Assembly: GCA_003599625.1 (NCBI GenBank)
Contig: QZIU01000004.1
Coordinates: 1 to 32,285 of the forward strand
DNA: 32,285 nucleotides
Direction: 5' to 3'
Source of the DNA: Candidatus Parcubacteria bacterium
Lineage (GTDB): Bacteria; Patescibacteriota; Minisyncoccia; UBA9983
Shown here: positions 14,951 to 21,486 of the stretch, one piece after another
How the letters are laid out: each line of letters starts with the position of its first letter
Numbering within the stretch: the stretch's first letter is position 1
Notes under the pieces: model-generated
What the model was told of the DNA's origin: nothing
The model's database searches: none
What the model saw: the letters and a program-made list of their open reading frames with translations, nothing else
Translations under genes and position numbers: made by a program

Positions 14951-17104
14951 TTATTTTTTACTTTTTTCTTCTTTTTTCTCCTCCGGTTTTCCCAATTTTG
15001 CTCTTTGCTTATCATCATATTTATCTACTGACTTTTGCAAAGCCTCTCTATGTTTTTCTTTTACTATAATTTCTGCCAATCTTTTTTCCTCAGCATCTAA
15101 AGCTATTAATGCTCTTTCAAGGTCATTCTCTTTCTTTGCTATTTCTGTTGCATCGCCCGTCTTCCTGGCCTCTCTTAGGGAATCCCTAAAACCTTCAATT
15201 CTAATGCTAATTTTTCTTTTATTAACAATAATTTCTTCTCTAAGAATTTTGTTTTTATCTTCTATTTCCTTATCTTTTTCCTCTATTATTTTATCCAGTA
15301 ACGCTGTATTACCGTCCCTTACCATTGCTTTTATTTTCTTTTTAGCCGAATCTATTTTCTCCAACATAATCTCTTCCGTGTCACTGACTGTAATGCCGGC
15401 AAAATCAGCAAATTCTTCCCCCATTAAATCAATTCTTTTTTGCAAAAGTCTTTCCTCTTCCTCTTTTTCAGCCTTTTTCTTAGCTATGACTTTTTCATAA
15501 CCTTCGCGAGTTGTTTTAAAAGCCCCGCCACCATAGACTGCTCTTTTCATAAAGCCAGCCTGCTCTTCACTATATGCCCCCAAAGATTCCAATCCAGCCT
15601 TGCTTAAACTACCCGCGTACTTCTCGGCTTTTTTCCTCGATTTATCCTGATCGGCTTTTTTCATCGCCCCTAATCTTCTCAAACCATGTTCAACACCCGG
15701 AATTGCTTTAAAAACAGTGGCAAACCTCCCCTTACTGCTCAATACCGCATCCGCAGCGGTTCCGCCTCCATATCGTAAACCATGCACGGTCGGTTTAAGA
15801 GCCAATCTATTGGCTCCTCCCTGCATCCAGTCTTTGGCTTTGTGCGCCCAGTTTATGGACATATTGGCCGCCTGGCCGCCAAGTTGTCTCGCGATAGTAA
15901 GCGAATAAACCATAATACCCCCGGCGATCAGGAAATTGAGGAATATCATTCCGATCTCTCCCATATCAAGGCCCGCGGCAATCTTTGAATCATTATTCGT
16001 TGTCGTCAAAAGACTCTCGATCAGTTTACTGTTCACTAGCTTCGTCGAAAGCATGAACATGAACAGAAATGCCGGAGCGAAAAAGGCCTGGCCGATCAAA
16101 GTGCTATACCACTTTGAAGAATACTGCTTCATGCTCGGCATCACCATGCCTAAGAAAGCGATGGGGGAAGAGATCATAATAAACCATAGAAAAACTATCC
16201 GAACAATGAACATGATCGCCCCGGCAAGCAAAATAAAGGCCGTAAGTCCCGCCAAAACTATCTCGGCGACGATGATGACGGCCATTCTCCACAAAGTGCT
16301 GCTTATATTTTCCCCATCCTTGACCGCCTTATCATAAACTTGCTTCCATGGGGACTCTGCCGAATCCTGTTTTGCGTTCATGTCGAACTTCTCTCCTTTG
16401 CCCACCAACAGTCTTTGGGGGTTGAAACTTGCGATAAAAACGTTCCCAAGGTTCTTTTTCTCAAAACCGGCTTTCATTTCGATACTGTTTTTGGTGTCAA
16501 CAAAAGTTTCTCCTTCTCCCAAACCCTCCTCATTCTTCGTGTCTATTTGCCTATAGAACTCCCAAGACAGAACATGCGAAGCGTCTATCACCACTTTGGT
16601 GATCATCATGCTGAAGTTAACAAGCAGCGCGGCAACAACCAAGCTTGGCAAAACACTCTTCATGTTCGCTCCCCCATATTGAAGGATGGTGGAAATAGCG
16701 ATGTAAAGGATCACGAAGATAAAACCTATATTGATCAGGTCTCTCACCATCGTCCAACCGTCCCTTATCATGAAGTTCTTGTCTGGATCGAAAGGTTCGC
16801 TGGTCAAAGCGAATTGAATACTGACATTGAAAAGAGAGCTTGCCAATCCTGTGCCCCATATGACAATTTCCATTATCCAGTACAGCAAGGAAACCAGGTG
16901 ATAAACGGTGCAGTCCCAGGAGAGAAATATGGAGTTGAGAACACCCTCGCAGGGTCTTTCTATCGAGCCTGTTTGTTCTTTTCCTTTTTCTTCTTCCGCG
17001 TAAACAACATTGACTCCCGCCCCCGCGCCAAAAGGAACGACTGAGGCCAACGCTGGCGCCGCTATCGAAACTATCAAAAAATATGTGATTATTTTCTTGA
17101 ACAT
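14951..17104 (-). CDS. TrbL/VirB6-like polytopic channel protein with coiled-coil tail
   Basis: A 717-residue protein. A signal peptide (about 1-36, ending VVYA) is followed by membrane helices at about 70-93, 124-142, 152-173, 274-300, 302-322, 337-353 and 384-405. The segment 'IVRIVFLWFIMISSPIAFLGMVMPSMKQYSSKWYSTLIGQAFFAPAFLFMFML' is characteristic of CPR TrbL/VirB6 proteins, which form the inner-membrane channel. The last 300 residues are soluble and very rich in Lys/Glu, with long coiled coils (about 540-717). This tail is longer than in usual VirB6 proteins and may dock the ATPase (inference). It starts 2 nt after the stop of the 828-aa gene, so the two are translationally linked. Confidence 0.85.
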   Translation of the reverse strand: MFKKIITYFLIVSIAAPALASVVPFGAGAGVNVVYAEEEKGKEQTGSIERPCEGVLNSIFLSWDCTVYHLVSLLYWIMEIVIWGTGLASSLFNVSIQFALTSEPFDPDKNFMIRDGWTMVRDLINIGFIFVILYIAISTILQYGGANMKSVLPSLVVAALLVNFSMMITKVVIDASHVLSWEFYRQIDTKNEEGLGEGETFVDTKNSIEMKAGFEKKNLGNVFIASFNPQRLLVGKGEKFDMNAKQDSAESPWKQVYDKAVKDGENISSTLWRMAVIIVAEIVLAGLTAFILLAGAIMFIVRIVFLWFIMISSPIAFLGMVMPSMKQYSSKWYSTLIGQAFFAPAFLFMFMLSTKLVNSKLIESLLTTTNNDSKIAAGLDMGEIGMIFLNFLIAGGIMVYSLTIARQLGGQAANMSINWAHKAKDWMQGGANRLALKPTVHGLRYGGGTAADAVLSSKGRFATVFKAIPGVEHGLRRLGAMKKADQDKSRKKAEKYAGSLSKAGLESLGAYSEEQAGFMKRAVYGGGAFKTTREGYEKVIAKKKAEKEEEERLLQKRIDLMGEEFADFAGITVSDTEEIMLEKIDSAKKKIKAMVRDGNTALLDKIIEEKDKEIEDKNKILREEIIVNKRKISIRIEGFRDSLREARKTGDATEIAKKENDLERALIALDAEEKRLAEIIVKEKHREALQKSVDKYDDKQRAKLGKPEEKKEEKSKK

Positions 17105-17106
17105 TT

Positions 17107-19593
17107 TTATTCCGAGTCGGATGACGACTCTTTAAACGCGTCGCATTCGGATCTCCTGACATCCTCATCGAATGTGTATTCGTTAAGAAGACAGGTGTAT
17201 TCAGTAACCAGTTCATCCATCCTAGACTCCACCTTTGAAGCTTCTTTGCTCAAGGTATTTGCTTCTTTTTCGCTATGTGTTTTGTATGTTTCCCTTTCAT
17301 CGCTTTCCGGAGCGATCTCCAGTTCGGAAAGAGACGAATAGACATCCGAAGAATCTCCGCAGATCAGTTTGTATTTATAAACTTCTCCGGAATTCACCGC
17401 TCCTGTTTCCTGGCCGGATGTCCTGTTCAGGAAACCGAGCTTCAGGTAATACCCGGCTTCAGTATACCAGCTTTTTTTGTCCTCCGAATCTTCGGCGTAA
17501 GATAAGTATTCCGCGTTATTGTCGAAATTGTCTTTATCGGAATACAAATAACACTGACTTGCGTTTGTCGTTAGCCAATAAAGGGTCGAGGTCATTCCAT
17601 CCTTCGGATAAAGAGAGCTTGCCAATAATGTTCCGCTTATTTCCTGCTCGCCTGCGCTGTCGGCCGCCAAATCAATTTCGACCGTGTCGCTATTGTTGTC
17701 TTCGTCGACGCATTTGATACCGTAATTCCTCTCCTCTTCTTCGTTAAAAGAAGGGGTGGTATAACTTCCGCTTGTTGAAATATCCAACTTTTTCCATGCT
17801 TTATCAGAACCGCCGCCAGAAGGATCGCAAGATTCCGCGTTAAGCGACTTCCAGTAAATTTTTGTCTTTATTTCTCCCGAGTTGTCCGTTAACACAGGAT
17901 TGTTTTCAGCGCTTAGGTGAATTTCCATGCCTTCGCCGTATTTATCGGCAAACAATCCGCAAATTTTGCCTGTCTTGTTGTTTTTATTAAAGGAATAGCA
18001 ATATTCCTGAATTATGCCTTTGATTTTAGCCAAACCCTCGGCGTTCATCACATTATTTTGGAATTCGTCAAATAAGTCTACCACCTGTTCGGATGTTGAA
18101 GTGGCGTTTTCCCCATAAGTAGCGTGAAATGTCCCTATGCGATTATCTATCCCGCTTACGGCTGAAGAAACACTGCTTATATCGGATTGCAAAGCATCGC
18201 CATCTTTGTCTAAAACCGACAAGTTCTTCCCCACCTCCTCAATGTCGTCATCGCAGTTTTCATAATCATAAGCCGTGTCATTGGTGCTGGTGGCATAGAT
18301 ACACTCAAGCTTGTCCAGGATCTTTTCAAGACCATCCTTGGCATCGTAAAGACTCTCCGCGTAATTGCTCAAACTCTTGCTGTATTGCTGCTCGTTGCTT
18401 TTAATATCCTGAATTTGTTCAGATATGTTTGTTTTTTTCTTTAGGACCTGCTGGCCTTTCGTTAAATTGCCATAATGATCCCTGTTGCTGCCGGAATAAT
18501 CGGCATCCTTATCATAACCGGTTACACCTTCTCCATCATTGCCTCCGGTCAGGAGCCAGCCGATCATCGTGCTGGCCAATGCTCCGATGATTTCGTTGAT
18601 CTCATCGGCGATTTGAAGCCTGGATAAATCTTTCCCCCCAACGCTCTTGAGCTGATCCTGGACCAGCTGGCCGGGACTCTTTGTTTCGTATTTCACACAT
18701 TTTCTTTCGCTGGCCAAATTCCCCGCATCGTAAGAAAATGAACCGGAAGGACTAGGATTTAATAGGTCTTGATTAACGTTATTAGTATTGTCTCTCCACT
18801 CAACGCACTTTTTTACCCCAAAAAATCCTTGATTTAAGCCCAGACCAAATTTTTCATTCCCAACCCTCATGCTCACGCCCATGTAAGCGTCCGAAGCGAC
18901 TTGCAATGTTCTGCCAAGATCGTTGTTCTTTTTATTTGAACTGTTAAGCCACATCAGCAACCCGCCGTTTCTATAATCGCGACCAAAGACCCTGACTATG
19001 TTTTGTTTATGAGTATCAACGTTCAAGCTGATCCAGTCGCTAAGGTCGTCTCTGTTGGCTATATTTTCAAAGTTATCGGCGACATCGTTGAAAGTACATT
19101 CATACTTTGTCCTGTCCGTTCCCGGAAAAAAGAAATCCAGATTTATATTCAGCTTTCCCAGCGGCTGGCACAGCCACTCCATGTCCAAAGCGTCAATCAG
19201 AGCTCCGCTGAAGTCGTTGGCTGTGTCTTTGAAAAATCCCTCCGGATCGCTTAAGAACATCGGACTGCCTTGGAATCCGCTTCTTATCCAATCCACCATG
19301 GCGTCTCCGAATTTGTCGATTATCACATTGGCCGCCGTCCAAGCTATGGGATCAAAAATATATTCTTTCGCGGTCAGGGCTTCTCCTTGTTTCAGGTCCC
19401 AGGCCTGGTACCATTTATCGCTGACAAATTTTGTAAAGCTCTTCCACCAACCCAATTGCTGCGTAGGCTCTTGAGCTGGCGCTCCCGTTGCTTTGCTGAC
19501 ATCATAAAAAAATAAATTAAAACCAAAAGCAACCAGCAATAAAACAACCGTGTATTTCTTAAAATTATTCAAAAACAACGATTTCATATTCAT
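17107..19593 (-). CDS. Large secreted protein with Ig-like disulfide domains, part of the secretion cluster
   Basis: An 828-residue protein with a signal peptide (about 1-36). The N-terminal 300 residues are a Trp- and Cys-containing region ('WKSFTKFVSDKWYQAWDLKQGEALTAKEYIFDPIAW', 'LCQPLGKLNINLDFFFPG') that I do not recognise. A coiled coil follows at about 375-490 (KGQQVLKKKTNISEQIQDIK, NLSVLDKDGDALQSDISSV). The last 250 residues hold two related beta domains, one with 'TKIYWKSLNAESCDPS' and 'YGIKCVDEDNN', the other with 'STLYWLTTNASQCYLYS' and 'YKLICGDSSD'; both fit the W-x-S-x-N-A-x-x-C...Y-x-L-x-C pattern of Ig-like surface domains with a disulfide. The start overlaps the upstream gene by 29 nt (ATG two codons later also possible). 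It is probably the extracellular part of the machine. Confidence 0.72.
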   Translation of the reverse strand: MNMKSLFLNNFKKYTVVLLLVAFGFNLFFYDVSKATGAPAQEPTQQLGWWKSFTKFVSDKWYQAWDLKQGEALTAKEYIFDPIAWTAANVIIDKFGDAMVDWIRSGFQGSPMFLSDPEGFFKDTANDFSGALIDALDMEWLCQPLGKLNINLDFFFPGTDRTKYECTFNDVADNFENIANRDDLSDWISLNVDTHKQNIVRVFGRDYRNGGLLMWLNSSNKKNNDLGRTLQVASDAYMGVSMRVGNEKFGLGLNQGFFGVKKCVEWRDNTNNVNQDLLNPSPSGSFSYDAGNLASERKCVKYETKSPGQLVQDQLKSVGGKDLSRLQIADEINEIIGALASTMIGWLLTGGNDGEGVTGYDKDADYSGSNRDHYGNLTKGQQVLKKKTNISEQIQDIKSNEQQYSKSLSNYAESLYDAKDGLEKILDKLECIYATSTNDTAYDYENCDDDIEEVGKNLSVLDKDGDALQSDISSVSSAVSGIDNRIGTFHATYGENATSTSEQVVDLFDEFQNNVMNAEGLAKIKGIIQEYCYSFNKNNKTGKICGLFADKYGEGMEIHLSAENNPVLTDNSGEIKTKIYWKSLNAESCDPSGGGSDKAWKKLDISTSGSYTTPSFNEEEERNYGIKCVDEDNNSDTVEIDLAADSAGEQEISGTLLASSLYPKDGMTSTLYWLTTNASQCYLYSDKDNFDNNAEYLSYAEDSEDKKSWYTEAGYYLKLGFLNRTSGQETGAVNSGEVYKYKLICGDSSDVYSSLSELEIAPESDERETYKTHSEKEANTLSKEASKVESRMDELVTEYTCLLNEYTFDEDVRRSECDAFKESSSDSE

Positions 19594-20545
19594 CGAAAAA
19601 ATCTTGTATTAGAAGCAAGGCGTCGTAGCCTCTTTGCATTTGTTCGTCATATAATTTTTGCCCCATCATCGCTTTTATCGGATCCCTGTGAGCCTCGGCC
19701 ATGATCATCAAAGCCTGCGAAATGTTATTAAACGCGTTCACAACTTCCAAATGGGCGTTTTTTGCCCCGTCCGGAACCTGGAGGGCCAATAAAGTTTTCC
19801 CCGTGTTTTTGTAATTATCGGCAGCGAGGCTGAAAGCGTCAACATAGTCGGAGATTGAACCGTCTCCATCGGAAGATTCGTCATACAAAAAGGCAAGGAA
19901 ATTGTTATAAAGCTTTGTTATATCTGTCAAATCTTGCGTATCGGTAATAAACAGCTTTTTCATCGTCTCCGCGTAACCGGCAATATTACTTGCGACAGAA
20001 GGAATTGTTTTTAAATCAGAGACTTTATATTTATCAGGCGACTGGATAGTTCCCACATTTTCCATGAAGCTCTCGACCAGGTCTTGTTTGTCCTCCGCCG
20101 TAAGTTCTCCCTTCTCTCTCTTGAGCATCAAATAGGCGCTCAAAAACTTTTTGGCGTAGCCGGCCGTTACCGTCTGCTCTTCCTCGGTTTTTCTTTCACT
20201 TGCCGCCACCAGGTCTTCCATTTTAGAAATCTTGTCATCCGGCCCCGGTTTTAGCGGATCGCGGTTCTGGGCAATCTCTTCATTGTCCGTCGCGCCATCG
20301 CCGTCGGTATCGGCTTTTTTAGGATCCGTTTTCCAAAGCAACTCCTCCCAGTCTTTGAGACCGTCGCCGTCCGAATCCAGCTCGAAGTCGCTATTTTGCG
20401 CCCGGGCGACCACCAAAGGCTCGGCCTTCTCGTTTTCGTAATTGATCTGATTGTTTTTTTGTTTGGAAAAGTAAAACCAACCCCCGAAAATTATGAGAGT
20501 TAAGACGATCAGTCCCAATATTTTTTTGTTCGGTAAGTATGCCAA
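19565..20545 (-). CDS. Membrane-anchored protein with calcium-binding (thrombospondin type 3-like) repeats
   Basis: A 326-residue protein beginning with TTG at 20545; no in-frame ATG or GTG lies between the promoter and this codon. One membrane helix (about 8-26) anchors it with the rest outside. Two acidic calcium repeats follow: DSDGDGLKDWEE at 57-68 and DTDGDGATDNEE at 79-90, with a third EF-hand-like loop, DESSDGDGSISD, at 222-233. The remaining part is helical. It is the first gene of the secretion cluster and overlaps the next gene by 29 nt. Such repeats fold on calcium binding, so extracellular calcium could control assembly or adhesion (inference). I cannot name a family beyond the repeats. 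Confidence 0.75.
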   Translation of the reverse strand: MAYLPNKKILGLIVLTLIIFGGWFYFSKQKNNQINYENEKAEPLVVARAQNSDFELDSDGDGLKDWEELLWKTDPKKADTDGDGATDNEEIAQNRDPLKPGPDDKISKMEDLVAASERKTEEEQTVTAGYAKKFLSAYLMLKREKGELTAEDKQDLVESFMENVGTIQSPDKYKVSDLKTIPSVASNIAGYAETMKKLFITDTQDLTDITKLYNNFLAFLYDESSDGDGSISDYVDAFSLAADNYKNTGKTLLALQVPDGAKNAHLEVVNAFNNISQALMIMAEAHRDPIKAMMGQKLYDEQMQRGYDALLLIQDFFDEYEIVVFE

Positions 20546-20569
20546 GGTAACGGCTCGATACCGTAGTTC

Positions 20570-20578
20570 ATTATACCA
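20570..20578 (-). promoter_or_regulatory. Extended -10 promoter of the secretion cluster
   Basis: Minus strand TGG-TATAAT is a perfect TGnTATAAT. It lies 24 nt before the TTG start of the calcium-repeat gene, just after the ksgA stop. A leader of about 17 nt without a Shine-Dalgarno site is predicted. It probably starts the transcript covering 20545 down to about 13780 or further. Confidence 0.6.
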
Positions 20579-20583
20579 TTTTT

Positions 20584-21486
20584 TTAGCTTGTCCAGATAG
20601 GATTGCCTGTGGAAAACTTAGAAGTCAGACATTTCCAATTTTCGAGCGACAAATCCTCCGCGCGAGATTTGGGAGGAATGCCGCAAGTGGCAAAATCCTC
20701 GGGTTTCATCTCCAAATTATTGATAAGCATCTTTCTTTTTTGGGCAAACCCTTTTTTAAGCGTCGCAAAAAAGGATTTTTCGCCGATATCCTCAAAAAAT
20801 TCTTTGGAAATACCCGATATCTTTAGAATCGCCGAATCAACTTTCGGCGGCGGGGAGAAAAAACTTGCAGGCACTCTCTTGATAATTTCCGGCCTTCCAT
20901 AGGCCTTAACGCTGATGGAAAGGAGACTTTCTTTGTTTTTGTCGGAGCCCGCCCGCAACGCCAGCGAGCTGTCTTGCGTGGCGGGCGGGCCCACCGCGCT
21001 TCGCGGAAGGGTAAAGCGCGAAAAATTTTGCTTTACTCCAGGCTTCATCTGCCCCACAATCCTCTCCGCCACTTCTTTTTGCACCATCAGAACCATCAAA
21101 GAAGGCTGCGATCCTTCCGGCTGATCTTCCAGGAAAGTCCTAAGAAATCGAGAAGTTATATAATAAGGAATATTAGCTATGATCTTGTAACCTGTAACTT
21201 GTAACTTGTAACTTGATGGATTAAAACGCAAAACATCACCTTTAACAATTTGCAGTTTGGGATTGTTTTCAAACTTAACTGCTAAATATTCAGCAAGCTC
21301 TTCGTCTTTTTCCACGGCGATCACTTTTTGAGCTTTCTTGAGTAGCTCTTCCGTTAAAATTCCCCTTCCGGGGCCGACTTCAAGCACAATATCATCCGGG
21401 CCAACTTCGCCAGCCTCAACAATCTCCCGCGCAATGGCCGATGATTTCAAGAAATTCTGTCCGAGAGATTTTTTTGGCCTATTCAT
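20584..21486 (-). CDS. ksgA: 16S rRNA dimethyladenosine transferase KsgA/RsmA with an in-frame palindromic insertion
   Basis: A 300-residue SAM-dependent enzyme that dimethylates two adjacent adenines near the 3' end of 16S rRNA. The start MNRPKKSLGQNFL, motif I LEVGPGRG (35-42), DVLRF, catalytic NIPYYITS (105-112) and C-terminal FSPPPKVDSAI are all present. It is about 30 residues longer than usual: residues ~148-184, between QKEVAERIV and SLLSISVKAYG, where homologues have only a few residues, contain a segment encoded by hairpin-rich DNA (20947-21037). A four-copy 7-mer at 21184-21211 encodes YKLQVTGYK before motif IV. It overlaps uvrD by 8 nt, so the two form an operon. Confidence 0.95.
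   Translation of the reverse strand: MNRPKKSLGQNFLKSSAIAREIVEAGEVGPDDIVLEVGPGRGILTEELLKKAQKVIAVEKDEELAEYLAVKFENNPKLQIVKGDVLRFNPSSYKLQVTGYKIIANIPYYITSRFLRTFLEDQPEGSQPSLMVLMVQKEVAERIVGQMKPGVKQNFSRFTLPRSAVGPPATQDSSLALRAGSDKNKESLLSISVKAYGRPEIIKRVPASFFSPPPKVDSAILKISGISKEFFEDIGEKSFFATLKKGFAQKRKMLINNLEMKPEDFATCGIPPKSRAEDLSLENWKCLTSKFSTGNPIWTS
20947..21037. repeat. In-frame palindromic element inside ksgA
   Basis: Three hairpins in a row: a 15-bp GC-rich stem with one mismatch (20947-20961 with 20976-20990; arms GCCCGCCCGC and GCGGGCGGGC plus flanking ACGC/GCGT), a perfect 5-bp CCGCG/CGCGG hairpin (20994-21006), and GTAAAGC/GCTTTAC (21011-21036). Together they encode most of the extra ~35 residues of KsgA without breaking the frame. 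Confidence 0.75.
21184..21211. repeat. Four-copy 7-bp tandem repeat inside ksgA
   Basis: CTTGTAA, CCTGTAA, CTTGTAA, CTTGTAA in direct tandem. Three units equal 21 nt, so the reading frame can be kept. The unit size matches the TTGTAGG 7-mers in the spacer repeats. Confidence 0.7.

Noticed and set aside
20608-20621. TGTGGAAAACTTAG shared by the 3' end of ksgA and the arm of element B (5453-5466)
   Set aside because: A single 14-nt match is expected by chance in 32 kb of AT-rich sequence; no palindrome partner is seen near the ksgA end.
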